A stretch of DNA of 64,000 nt from Flavobacteriales bacterium. Lineage in GTDB: Bacteria; Bacteroidota; Bacteroidia; Flavobacteriales; Flavobacteriaceae. Of this stretch, positions 44,821 to 53,724 are shown one piece after another. The notes beneath the pieces were generated by a model. It was not told the origin of the DNA and did not search any database. It saw only the letters and a list, made by a program, of their open reading frames with translations. The position numbers and the translations under genes were made by a program. The stretch's first letter is position 1, and each line of letters starts with the position of its first letter. The stretch covers positions 124,001 through 188,000 of the forward strand of contig JACJYY010000005.1 in NCBI GenBank assembly GCA_020635875.1, given 5' to 3'.

Positions 44821-47383
44821 TTATAATTGGTCTAGTTGTTTGTGTAATTGGTCTTTGATTCTTTGTCTTGTTTTATCCATATTATCCCAGTAAGCTATTT
44901 TGTAATGGAAGGTATTTCTTGCACTTACATAGGTTTTTACGATGTATTCTAATTCTAATAAACTATTGATATTACGGTGCATTTGACTTTTGCTGATTCT
45001 AAAGGTCTGGCGGATTTCTCGCTGTCCAAATTCATAGTTTTTGCCTTTGGTTTTGACGTAGTTTTTTAGCTTCTCATAAAAATCTCTTAAGCTTCCATCC
45101 AACTCATCTACTTTTAATATGATACTGTCAAACATGATTTCTATGGCTGTTTGTACATCTTCTTTCTGTGTTAGTAATTCGCCTGTCGAGGCTCTCGACC
45201 GCTGATGTTGATTGAGGATAGTGATTTGCTTGACATAACTCTGAAAAAGGTCGTTTAATCTTCTGATTTTATGGGCTTCTTGGGGTAAGTCTATTTTATC
45301 AGCATAGGGATTTATGACTTCCATTGGTTGCAACAGTCTCATGCAGTTGCGTAAAAAGGTTTGGGTTTCTTTTTCTTTTTGTTTGTTAATCTTTCCTGCG
45401 GCTCGTTGGTTTTGGTATTTGATGATTCTTTGGGTTTGTTCTGCAGACTCGTCTACAGCTACTAAAAAACAGCGACTCATATTATCCTCGTAAATTTCTC
45501 CTTGTGTGGTGGCACTTAAACTGGCTATTGGTCCGTATACTTTTTTGATATAGCCGGTGATTTGTCCGGTGTGTTCGTCTTTTCCGGAGGTACTGCTGCT
45601 TATCATGCCTTTGGATTGTAATTCTCTAAAAGCTAACTCTGCTTTTTCTTCTAAGCCGTCATAGTCCTCCATGCCTATGAGTTTGTTTTGTAGTTCGTAC
45701 TGGCCATAGTTGTAAAAACTGCTTTCGGTTACTCTTGTTAGGCTGATGGTATCTTCTGGTGGCATAAAATCCATGATAGTGGTCAGTAGGTGTGTTTTTC
45801 CACTTCCTGAACTCCCTTGTATTAGGGCATGTAGTGTATCGTTCATTTTGTAACTACTGGCTATTCCGAACAAAAACAAACGGTTGTTTTCTTCGCCTAC
45901 TACGCCACTTTTGCCGATTAATTCGTTGATGTTTTGTAAGAGATTGGGGGTTTTTAAGAACTTAATGCACTTGTCTTTTTCTGTGGGTGGTATGATTATT
46001 CTTTGTTCCTGTTCTTGTTCTGATTGTCCGACTACCGACTCGCGATATTCGTCTAGTAAATCAGTTAAAATATTTAGGTCGCTTTCTATTAAATCAGAAC
46101 GTAGGTTTAATTTCTCACTTGCATCGCGTGCCACGCGTTCCGTTTGTTTGTCCTCGTAAAGGTCTAATTTCATTCTACTCTTTAATTTGGGTGTCGAGCC
46201 GCTCGACTCGATGACCAAGGTTACTTTTAAACTATCTAAATCTTTACGGATACCTCCTTTGATATAGTAATTGGCGGTTTCGGTAGTGTAACGGATGTTG
46301 TTCGAGTTGCTTGTATTAAGGCGTAAGTCGTAAGTATTAAGTTTTTTTCTTCAGTAGATGATTTTTGATTGACTTCTAATTCTTGCACCATTGGTGCGAG
46401 TTTTTCCTCTGATGAAAATAAAAAGGTTTTTTTGTCCTTTAGTAACTGAATAAAAATTTCAGGCTCATGTCCCTGGGCAATACTATTGATGTCTTCATCT
46501 TCTAAAGTTGTTACAGTACTGATGATTACATTGGGTAATAATTCTTGTAAAAACTGGCCATGTTTTTCATTGGCCTGTTTACCTGCTTGGTCTCCATCAA
46601 AGAATAAAATTATTTCTTCTAGTTCAGGTAATTGTTGGATGGCGTGTACGTGTTCGGGAGTTAGTCCGTTTGTACCGTATAATACTAAAACTTCTGCTTC
46701 TAAATCTTCTTTTAAACTTAGTAATGTCGCTGCATCAATAACGCTTTCTGTAAGTATCAGCTTTCGAGTGCTACTCGATGGGTAGCTTGGATATAATCCT
46801 TGTCGGTTGGGGGTGTAATAGTGTTTGGCTTTGTCGTTGTCTCGGATGCTTCGACCATACATCGATACAACTTTGCCGTTTTTATCCAACAATCCAAAGG
46901 TTACACAACCTCTTAAATAGTTGAACTTACTATTCTTAAAAGCATTGTAGCCGACTGGCAAGCCTTTAATCGCTTGCCAGTCTATCGCTCTTGTTTTAAG
47001 ATATTCTTTGGCTGTACTACTGTTCAATAAACTGCTTTGCATTTGCTCAAAATCTTCATGGTAATTTCTTTTTTCTTCTTGCATCTCTTGGGGTTTTGTG
47101 GTAGTTGGATGGATAGCAGGGATTAGTTGTGTGAGGTAGTTTAGGGTTTCGTGAGTGGATAGATTCAGTTTCTTTTGGGTCAAGCTGATGACATCCATTG
47201 TCCCTGCATTGCACTTACTACTAAAACAGGTTGCTATTTGTTTTTCTTTACTAAACTGTAAACTTGGATTTTTATCATCATGGAAGGGACATATCGCTCG
47301 ATGCGTTTTGGGTTTACTGCTATGCCTAAATGCTCCGCTACAACGATAATATCTAGGCTGTTTTTAATCTCTTGGATGTCCAT
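44821..47383 (-). pseudogene. Primase-helicase (CHC2, Toprim, AAA ATPase) split by two single-base deletions
   Basis: The coding path starts at ATG 47383 (MDIQEIKNSL). It shifts frame in the TTTTGGG run at 47306-47312, continues with the zinc finger (AICPFHDD ... CFSSKC) and Toprim domain (ILTESVIDAATLL, ILFFDGDQAGKQ). It shifts again in a T7 run at 46342-46348, and ends with an ATPase (Walker A GSSGSGKTHLL, acidic Walker B LIGMEDYDG, RELQSKGM). Adding one base at each run gives one protein of about 850 residues. The two long remaining frames are 46236-47198 and 44821-46218. Such proteins prime and unwind DNA for replication of mobile elements. Confidence 0.82.
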
Positions 47384-47412
47384 GTGAAAAAAATTAAAAA
47401 TTATTTTTTGTT

Positions 47413-47520
47413 ACAGTTTGGTTACAAATGTATACATTTGGCAAAAACAAACCAAGACTTTCGGATTTGTTTTTAACCGAACGATGCTATAATTTTGTGT
47501 TTATACACACAGTTTGGTTA
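47413..47520. promoter_or_regulatory. Divergent control region with palindromic operators and promoter
   Basis: The perfect 16-bp palindrome CAAATGTATACATTTG lies at 47425-47440, and a second imperfect one (TGTGTTTATACACA) at 47496-47509. ACAGTTTGGTTA occurs twice (47413-47424 and 47509-47520). A promoter for the XRE gene is TTTG (47466), 20 bp, TAATTTTG (47490-47497). The palindromes are likely operators of the adjacent XRE regulator, which could control itself and the primase gene. Confidence 0.6.
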
Positions 47521-47533
47521 AATTCAGCATATT

Positions 47534-47881
47534 ATGAGTACAGATTTTGGGCTTCGATTAAAAACAGTTCGTGAAGAAAAGGGGTTAAAAAGAGAGGATG
47601 TCGCTAATAAAATTGGAACATCCGCTGCTATTATTGGTCGTTATGAAAGGAACGAAAGAACTCCTTCTATTGATATTGCTAAAAACATTGCTGAAGCTCT
47701 AGAGGTTTCTTTGGATTACTTGGTGGGAGATACTACTGTACTACTTAAGGATAAAAAAATGATGTATAGACTTGAAATATTACAAAAGGTTAAACCTGAT
47801 TATAAAGAGCGTATTTTGTACATGCTTGATGTAATGCTTAAGGATGCGCAAAATAATTCGTTACAAGAAAAATTAGCCTAA
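47534..47881 (+). CDS. XRE-family transcriptional regulator
   Basis: A 115-residue protein with an N-terminal helix-turn-helix (LKREDVANKIGTSAAIIGRY, ~residues 18-37), a conserved second half SLDYLVGD and a C-terminal helical region for dimerisation. It is probably the repressor of the mobile element and of the downstream toxin-antitoxin genes; its stop is 2 bp before the antitoxin start. Confidence 0.87.
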   Translation: MSTDFGLRLKTVREEKGLKREDVANKIGTSAAIIGRYERNERTPSIDIAKNIAEALEVSLDYLVGDTTVLLKDKKMMYRLEILQKVKPDYKERILYMLDVMLKDAQNNSLQEKLA

Positions 47882-47883
47882 TT

Positions 47884-48096
47884 ATGGAACATATAACTTT
47901 AAAAATAAAAGACCAGTCTAAATTTAAGACTCTTCTAAAGTTCTTAAAAACTTTGGATTTTGTGTCTGTCGTTGAAAAAGATAGTAGTCCTTATAATCCT
48001 GAGTTTGTCAAAAAAATACAAAAGTCTGTAAAGCAAATGGAAGAGGGTCAAGTTACTCGTATTGATAATATTTCTGACTTCTTAGGAATAGAATAA
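47884..48096 (+). CDS. Putative antitoxin (DUF2683-like)
   Basis: A 70-residue protein with an N-terminal strand (MEHITLKIKDQSKF), helical middle and C-terminal segment (QVTRIDNISDFLGIE). Its stop is adjacent to the start of a RelE/Txe-type toxin gene, so it is assigned as the antitoxin by position and length. It lacks a recognisable helix-turn-helix of its own. Confidence 0.7.
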   Translation: MEHITLKIKDQSKFKTLLKFLKTLDFVSVVEKDSSPYNPEFVKKIQKSVKQMEEGQVTRIDNISDFLGIE

Positions 48097-48366
48097 ATGG
48101 CTTATCAAATTATCTACACCAAACAGGCTGAAAAAGATTTAAAAGAGTTTAAAAAGACTGGTAATAAAGCTTTACTTAAAAAAATCGCTGCTCTTCTTAT
48201 AGAAATTCAACAGCACCCTTTTACGGGTACAGGTAAACCCGAAGAACTCAAATACGAACTAACGGGTTTATGGTCTCGTAGAATAAATCGTGAGCATAGA
48301 ATCGTATACAAAGTACAAGATGACATCATCACTATAACCATTCTTTCGGTTAAAGGACATTACTAA
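48097..48366 (+). CDS. Txe/YoeB family toxin (mRNA interferase)
   Basis: An 89-residue RelE-superfamily toxin. It has LKEFKKTGNKALLKKIAALL, LKYELTGLWSRRINREHRIV with the YoeB-type catalytic Arg/His, and ITILSVKGHY at the C-terminus. It cleaves mRNA at the ribosome when free of antitoxin. It immediately follows its antitoxin gene. Confidence 0.9.
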   Translation: MAYQIIYTKQAEKDLKEFKKTGNKALLKKIAALLIEIQQHPFTGTGKPEELKYELTGLWSRRINREHRIVYKVQDDIITITILSVKGHY

Positions 48367-48504
48367 AAAACAATCCCAACATCATCTGTCAGGGATTATT
48401 TCTTACTCCTAATCGGTCCGAGCTAGAACCTCGAACCAGCCCTTTATTTACTAATGCTGGAGCCAGCGCGGGGGTTCCAACCTTATCTTGTCGTATTTGG
48501 TCTT
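48367..48504. other. Hairpin-rich intergenic segment after the toxin gene
   Basis: The segment holds AGAACC (48428) and GGTTCC (48474) as outer arms, with CCAGC and GCTGG near the middle. It does not fold into a convincing tRNA. It could mark the end of the mobile element. Confidence 0.4.
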
Positions 48505-48924
48505 TCAAAATCTCCCCCTTGGAACACGAAATAAAGAGACTAATATTTTTTTCACAACACTATACGTTTGATACGGTTCATCTGAGAAATGACCATTCTT
48601 GTATTCTATCCCTAAACACTCAAAGGATTTAGTATCTATTTTGATACGTGAATTTAAAAAATTAAGTAACTCTACTAATTTTTTATTACTAAAAAACCTA
48701 AAATAAAAAAGAGAGCCTACTTTTATTTTGTTAAACTCATCATAATAATAAAAGACATATAAATTACTTCTATTGTGATTGCCAAAACCTTCAAAAGCGA
48801 AATAAATAACTTTGTTAAAATCTACTCTAGTTCTAGACAAAAATAAAATCGGAAGATGTGCACAGATAAGCCCTTTGGAATCAACACTTAATACAGCTCT
48901 CATTTTTTTAAAATAGCGAACCAT
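48505..48924 (-). CDS. Hypothetical protein, possible membrane-anchored fragment
   Basis: A 139-codon frame that I do not recognise. The first residues are basic, followed by short strands and aromatic-rich segments (FNKVIYFAFEGFGNHNRSNL). Upstream of the ATG the frame stays open to 49020 and encodes a strongly hydrophobic stretch (LVIYYGVIYLLDSPIGIYLL). The N-terminus may therefore be missing; it ends at the left end of the IS30 element. AT content is higher than in the neighbours. Confidence 0.4.
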   Translation of the reverse strand: MVRYFKKMRAVLSVDSKGLICAHLPILFLSRTRVDFNKVIYFAFEGFGNHNRSNLYVFYYYDEFNKIKVGSLFYFRFFSNKKLVELLNFLNSRIKIDTKSFECLGIEYKNGHFSDEPYQTYSVVKKILVSLFRVPRGRF

Positions 48925-49070
48925 AAATACAAATACTACGTAAACAAGTAGATAGATTCCTATGGGACTGTCTAATAAGTATATAACACCATAATAAATA
49001 ACTAGTGATATTATTAAATATTAGTTTCAATTAGTAAATGCAATTTTTAACGGGGCTTATACTTTATTTT

Positions 49071-49114
49071 TTCGGACAAAAGAAGAGAGAGATATCTCTT
49101 CTCTTTGTTCCGAA
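49071..49114. repeat. Long hairpin in the IS30 leader
   Basis: TTCGGACAAAAGAAGAGA pairs imperfectly with TCTCTTTGTTCCGAA over a short loop, 45 bp before the transposase start. It may block read-through transcription from outside or translation of such transcripts. Confidence 0.6.
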
Positions 49115-49158
49115 TAGGTAAACACTATTATATTAGTCTCCGTCCTAAAAGTTGTAAT

Positions 49159-50133
49159 ATGAAGCATTTAACTAAGGAGCAAAGATACGTTTTATCGGTA
49201 ATGCTCAACAATGGATTTAATAAGACCACCATAGCAAAAGAACTTAACGTTCACTTAAGTACGGTAGGTAGGGAACTTAAAAGGAACAGTTTAAAACGAG
49301 GCAATTACAATCCAGAAAAAGCCAATGAAATGGCTTCAGAGCGAAAGGAACGCTTTACTAGTGTTAGACGTTTTACAAAAGCTATTGAGAAAAAAGTACG
49401 TTATTATATAGAATACGAACAATGGTCTCCAGAAGAAATAGTAGGCTATTGTAAAAGTCAAAAAATTGAAATGGTGTCTATTGAGCGTATTTATCAATAT
49501 GTTAGATTAGACAAGGAAAATGGTGGCACACTATACAAGCATTTACGTCATCAATTAAAGCACAGAAAACGTCCGGTTGGCGGTGCAACAAAAGTTAAAA
49601 TCAAGAACCGAGTTGGTGTAGAAAACAGGTCAGAAAAAGCAAACAAACGTGACGAATTTGGACATTGGGAAGCTGATTTAATAGCTGGGAAAAACCACAA
49701 AGGTTTTATACTTACATTAACAGAAAGGGTGTCAAAAGAGCTCCTAATAGCCTATTTACCTAATGGAAAAAACGCAGAGGGTGTCAGCAAAGCAATGACA
49801 GACACATTATTACCGTATAAAAAATGGGTTAAATCCATTACTATGGACAATGGCCTTGAATTTGCCCAACACCAAGTAGTTGCTGAAAAGTTAAATGCAA
49901 AAACTTTTTTTACCAATCCTTATTGCTCCTGGGAAAAAGGACAAATAGAATATATGAACAAACTATTACGGCAATATTACCCAAAAAACAAACCCATTAC
50001 AGAACATAACACAAATAATATCAACAAAATACAAATGAAACTAAATAATAGACCAAGGAAAAACCTAGGGTTTAAAAAACCTTATGAAGTATTTTTTAAT
50101 TTTATAAATCAAAAAATTGCATTTGCTAGTTGA
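49159..50133 (+). CDS. IS30-family transposase
   Basis: A 324-residue transposase from ATG 49159; an 18-codon extension to 49105 lacks family features. It has an N-terminal helix-turn-helix (NKTTIAKELNVHLSTVGREL) and DDE residues in HWEADLIAG, ITMDNGLEFA and the Glu of SWEKGQIEYMNKLLRQY. The last codons lie inside the right inverted repeat. No frameshift is seen. Confidence 0.93.
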   Translation: MKHLTKEQRYVLSVMLNNGFNKTTIAKELNVHLSTVGRELKRNSLKRGNYNPEKANEMASERKERFTSVRRFTKAIEKKVRYYIEYEQWSPEEIVGYCKSQKIEMVSIERIYQYVRLDKENGGTLYKHLRHQLKHRKRPVGGATKVKIKNRVGVENRSEKANKRDEFGHWEADLIAGKNHKGFILTLTERVSKELLIAYLPNGKNAEGVSKAMTDTLLPYKKWVKSITMDNGLEFAQHQVVAEKLNAKTFFTNPYCSWEKGQIEYMNKLLRQYYPKNKPITEHNTNNINKIQMKLNNRPRKNLGFKKPYEVFFNFINQKIAFAS

Positions 50134-50236
50134 ATCTACCTTACTTCTTTCATAATATTTTTAGTCTTAAAATTTGTAATTATTTGTTAATATTGCATAC
50201 TGCAATGTATAAAATTCTACTTGATAAATCCTTTCC

Positions 50237-50950
50237 CTACCTATAAATTTTCTTGTTTAACACCTCCTCAACCTCATCCCTAAACACCCTATACGGAATC
50301 CGATGCTCAATATCCAAAAAGGTAAAATCGATATTCATTAGATCTCTGTTACGTAAGATCTCCAAGGTTTTTTCGGGGTTTATAACCTTATCATTTTCAC
50401 CTAAAACAACTTGCATCCGCGGATTATGTTGCCCGATTTGATGTCCCGACATATCAGGCTCAAAACTTCGGGAATGCAAAGCAGGGTTAAATAAAAGAGC
50501 AGGGTAATTGAGTTCTTTAGCGATTTCAAACGCAAAATACCCACCCATAGACGATCCGATGATAAGGTCGGGTTTAAAGGCTATAATTTTGGCTTTTAGA
50601 GTTTGGTATATTTCGGATTGGGTATAGTCAATTTTAGGTGCGTAAATATTGGCTATAAATTTTAACCAATCCGTTTTAGCCCCTTTATTGGTAGATTCTA
50701 ATCCGTGTAAATAGGCAATTTTAGGTATTGGTAGTTCGCTGCTTTTTACAAGGCGAAAAGAATCCCCGTTAAATTTCCCTTCAATCCCTTTTAGGTGGAT
50801 TTTAGTATGATAGGAGCGCAGTTGTACTTTTTCGACTTCATACACTTGATTCTTTTGTAATACTAATTCTGGGTCGTCGTTATTGCCCCATGCAATTTGA
50901 GATGGTGTTGAGGATTCAAATTGCACAAGGTCTCCTTTTCTTAGAAACAT
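50237..50950 (-). CDS. YqiA-like alpha/beta hydrolase with N-terminal beta domain
   Basis: A 237-residue protein. Residues ~1-70 form a small beta-rich domain of the SH3/KOW type (FLRKGDLVQFESSTPSQIAW). It is followed by a YqiA-type esterase: YLHGLESTNKGAKTDWL, the nucleophile elbow IIGSSMGGYFAFEIAKEL, Asp in GENDKVINPE and His in DIEHRIPY. YqiA-type proteins hydrolyse short esters. The N-terminal domain is unusual and its role is unknown. Confidence 0.78.
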   Translation of the reverse strand: MFLRKGDLVQFESSTPSQIAWGNNDDPELVLQKNQVYEVEKVQLRSYHTKIHLKGIEGKFNGDSFRLVKSSELPIPKIAYLHGLESTNKGAKTDWLKFIANIYAPKIDYTQSEIYQTLKAKIIAFKPDLIIGSSMGGYFAFEIAKELNYPALLFNPALHSRSFEPDMSGHQIGQHNPRMQVVLGENDKVINPEKTLEILRNRDLMNIDFTFLDIEHRIPYRVFRDEVEEVLNKKIYR

Positions 50951-51038
50951 AGCGGATTGTGTTAAAGATTATCTGTTTTATACCACAAATTAAACTCTCT
51001 CCTATATCAAAATTACCCCCCTCAAAGAGCTGTCTTTT

Positions 51039-52832
51039 TTAATAATTCAACAACAAAGTTATTCTTTTTTCAAAGTCGGGCTCTTTTTTCAAAAGCTTCA
51101 ATAATCCCTTAATATCTTGACCTTTTAGCGCAATTACTTTATTGCCTATCGCATTTATCCCCTCAACAACTATTAACATTTGCTTGATGTCACTACAAGC
51201 CTTTAGCTCCTTTTTTCTTACTTCAATAAAATCTTCAAACTGCTTATATAGTTTTACGTCATTGCTAGGCAAAAATTTATCAGCACCATAACTGTTAATT
51301 TTATAACTGTTAAACAATTGCATATAGGTGTATCTATCGCTATTATTAGGGATGTTTTCGATGTTAATTTTGCCATAAGCTGATTTCACTTCAAAGATTT
51401 TTAAATCGGCTTTTCTACCTTTTACAAGTGCAGTATCAATTGCTTTTTGTGTAGGATTTACTATTTCCACGATATCTTTGGAATATTCTCCTGATTTTTG
51501 CTGTAAACCCTTAAAATCAAAGCTTAGATATTCATCCAACGTATTGCCATACTGCTTAATGGGTTCATATGCCTTAAGTAAATAAGTTACAACTTCTCGT
51601 AAAGCTGTTTTAGATTGATTAATGTCTTCGAGAATGGGTTTTGCTTTTTCATATATTACTTTTTCAATCTCAAAATCCTCACTAATGAAGTACTTGTTAT
51701 CTGAGGCAACATAAGCCCTAATGACTTCAATATCTTCATTAAATTTTCTCTCAAATTCTTTATTGGCCAAATAGCGCTCCTTCTCATCTAACAATAGTGA
51801 AATATCTTCTGGTCTTAAATGGTCTCGGTTTCGCTCTATAAAACCTTCATAACCTTCTATATTTTTAGATCTTCGCATTTCCGTAAGCACGTAATCTTTG
51901 CTTATGTCTATATAAGCTATTTTGCTAGCCACGATATACATCCCATAATTACGCTGCAGACTACTTTTTTTGGCATTATAGGTTTTGTCACCTCCTAAAT
52001 GTCTTAACACAAAATGATCTCGTTCAAAAATATATTGCAAATTAGTGTACTCATTGGCATACGAGGTGTCTACTATAATTCTTTTTTCTTTTAATTCGGT
52101 GGTGGTTATTTCGTTTTTAAGGTGTTTTTCGGCAATTTGTAGGAGTTCAGGTTCAATATCGTACTTCGATTTTACATTTCCCTTTTTGTCACGACGTACC
52201 ATTTTAGTCAAAATCCCCTTTTCGTTACACGTAACCTCTTCGTTTTCGTATGTCATCTGAAAAACATGATTACCAGTTAAAAAACCATGCTGATTTATGG
52301 TAACCGTAACTGCTGTTTTTTTATCTGCTAATTTTGATGTGGTAACGCCTGTTAAATGTCCGTTACTATAGTTAGTGGAGGCATACTCGGTATAAGGCGT
52401 GTCGTAGGCTCCCCATACGTATCTACCGTATACAATAATTTTGGGTCTGGTTTTGTATGTACTATTCAGCTTCCATAAACCGTGTGGTGTACCTGATTTA
52501 AACGATTGAACCGATGTAGTAGTTTCGGTAGTGTATGTACCTGACGAATTAGGCCAATCAACCTTAGTGATGGTAAAATGCCAAGCGCCGTCTCTAAATC
52601 CATCTTTAAATGCGCCTGTAATGCTTTCGTTATATGTCCCGCCTTCGTTTTTTTCTGTTTTTTGAAATTTAAAAGTGCCATGTTTAATATACTTCGACGT
52701 TTCAGGATCTTCGTAATACTGGTAAGTCATTTTTCCTTGATTATAATCTTGGGTAATGGTTTTTACGACTTGGCTGTTCACAAATATTGAAAACAAAAAA
52801 ATAATAAAGACTAATAGGTGATTCTTTTTCAT
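51039..52832 (-). CDS. Secreted protein with MORN-like repeats, unknown
   Basis: A 597-residue protein with a signal peptide (HLLVFIIFLFSIFVNS). The first ~240 residues have beta-hairpin repeats of MORN/YwqK type (GAFKDGFRDGAWHFTI, SFKSGTPHGLWKLNS, NGHLTGVTTS). The rest is helical and charged, without a motif I recognise. It lies between accessory genes and has no close partner. Confidence 0.65.
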   Translation of the reverse strand: MKKNHLLVFIIFLFSIFVNSQVVKTITQDYNQGKMTYQYYEDPETSKYIKHGTFKFQKTEKNEGGTYNESITGAFKDGFRDGAWHFTITKVDWPNSSGTYTTETTTSVQSFKSGTPHGLWKLNSTYKTRPKIIVYGRYVWGAYDTPYTEYASTNYSNGHLTGVTTSKLADKKTAVTVTINQHGFLTGNHVFQMTYENEEVTCNEKGILTKMVRRDKKGNVKSKYDIEPELLQIAEKHLKNEITTTELKEKRIIVDTSYANEYTNLQYIFERDHFVLRHLGGDKTYNAKKSSLQRNYGMYIVASKIAYIDISKDYVLTEMRRSKNIEGYEGFIERNRDHLRPEDISLLLDEKERYLANKEFERKFNEDIEVIRAYVASDNKYFISEDFEIEKVIYEKAKPILEDINQSKTALREVVTYLLKAYEPIKQYGNTLDEYLSFDFKGLQQKSGEYSKDIVEIVNPTQKAIDTALVKGRKADLKIFEVKSAYGKINIENIPNNSDRYTYMQLFNSYKINSYGADKFLPSNDVKLYKQFEDFIEVRKKELKACSDIKQMLIVVEGINAIGNKVIALKGQDIKGLLKLLKKEPDFEKRITLLLNY

Positions 52833-52996
52833 AATAATGATGCGATTTGGTTTCTATCCCTCAAAAGTCGTTACGCACTAACCCAAAACACGATACAGTA
52901 ATATTTTAGTCAACATTTAGACCATATATTTCGGCGTTGTGCAAAAGCATAAAACAGAATCAAGAAAAAACATTAGTTTCCTAAAAAAGAAACATT

Positions 52997-53004
52997 TATC
53001 TTTG
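52997..53004 (+). promoter_or_regulatory. -7 promoter element for the toxin-antitoxin pair
   Basis: TATCTTTG matches TAnnTTTG, 13 bp before the ATG at 53018. The upstream -33 element is not clear. Confidence 0.4.
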
Positions 53005-53017
53005 TGAAAAGATTTGA

Positions 53018-53368
53018 ATGGAAGAACAAAAATTTCGAGTTGATATTTTAGAAGAAGCAAAAGAATTTCTTGACAGCGTTGACGAAAAAAGCCGAGAGAA
53101 AATAATTTACAACATTTGGAAATCACAAAGGACAAATGATAATGAACTTTTTAAAAAGTTACAAGATGAAATTTGGGAGTTTAGGACTAAATACAACAAA
53201 GCTTACTATCGACTTTTCGCCTTTTGGGACAAAACAGACAAAGAAGATACCGTTGTAGTTTCAACACACGGAATAATTAAAAAGACCGATAAAACACCCA
53301 AAAAGGAGATTGAAAAAGCGGAACGAGTAAGACTACAGTATTTTAACGAAAAAAACAAAAGGAAATGA
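53018..53368 (+). CDS. RelE/ParE-family (HigB-like) toxin
   Basis: A 116-residue protein of the RelE superfamily: FRVDILEEAKEFLDSVDEKS, IWEFRTKYNKAYYRLFAFWD and VVVSTHGIIKKTDKTPKKEI are the typical phage-derived Gp49/HigB pattern. It would cleave mRNA at the ribosome. The order toxin then antitoxin, with an ATGA overlap, fits higBA-type systems. Confidence 0.88.
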   Translation: MEEQKFRVDILEEAKEFLDSVDEKSREKIIYNIWKSQRTNDNELFKKLQDEIWEFRTKYNKAYYRLFAFWDKTDKEDTVVVSTHGIIKKTDKTPKKEIEKAERVRLQYFNEKNKRK

Positions 53369-53673
53369 AAACATATAGTTTAGAAGAACTGACTGATAAT
53401 TATATCGGTAAAAAAGGAACAAAAAAGCGAGACGAATTTGACAACGAACTTCGACTTGATTTGCTTGGATATGAAATTAAAAAAGCACGAAAAGAAAGAA
53501 ACCTGACTCAAGAACAGCTAGGAGAACTTGTTGGAGTTAAAAAGGCACAGATTTCAAAAATCGAGAATAGCGCGACTGACGCCAGATTTTCGACAATTTT
53601 AAAAGTGTTTAAAGTATTGGGAGCAAAAGTAAAATTTGATGTAGAACTGAACGACCATAAATTAGCTTACTAG
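53365..53673 (+). CDS. HigA-like antitoxin (XRE)
   Basis: A 102-residue protein with a C-terminal helix-turn-helix (NLTQEQLGELVGVKKAQISK). The N-terminal ~45 residues are charged and may bind the toxin. It overlaps the toxin gene by 4 bp and probably represses the operon. Confidence 0.88.
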   Translation: MKTYSLEELTDNYIGKKGTKKRDEFDNELRLDLLGYEIKKARKERNLTQEQLGELVGVKKAQISKIENSATDARFSTILKVFKVLGAKVKFDVELNDHKLAY

Positions 53674-53693
53674 AGGCACTAAAAAAATAAACT

Positions 53694-53701
53694 TACTTTT
53701 G
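53694..53701 (+). promoter_or_regulatory. -7 promoter element for dtxR-like gene
   Basis: TACTTTTG matches TAnnTTTG, 23 bp before the ATG. Confidence 0.4.
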
Positions 53702-53724
53702 CTATTAAATTAAACTTTTGGTCA

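Larger units (their letters stand above)
49024..50136 (+). mobile_element. IS30-family insertion sequence, complete
   Basis: Terminal inverted repeats share TTCAAyTAGyAAATGCAATTTTT (left 49026-49048; right 50112-50134, minus strand) with two mismatches. The region between holds a single intact transposase gene. If the ends are 49024 and 50136, both flanks carry TA as a 2-bp target duplication, which is within the range of the family. The element abuts the frame at 48505. Confidence 0.8.

Noticed and set aside
46236..47198. Separate Toprim protein gene
   Set aside because: The zinc-finger part lies upstream in another frame and the ATPase continues downstream in a third; together they form one broken primase-helicase.
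48420..48485. tRNA-like sequence after the toxin gene
   Set aside because: GGTTCGA-like bases appear but no acceptor, D or anticodon stems of the right size can be formed.
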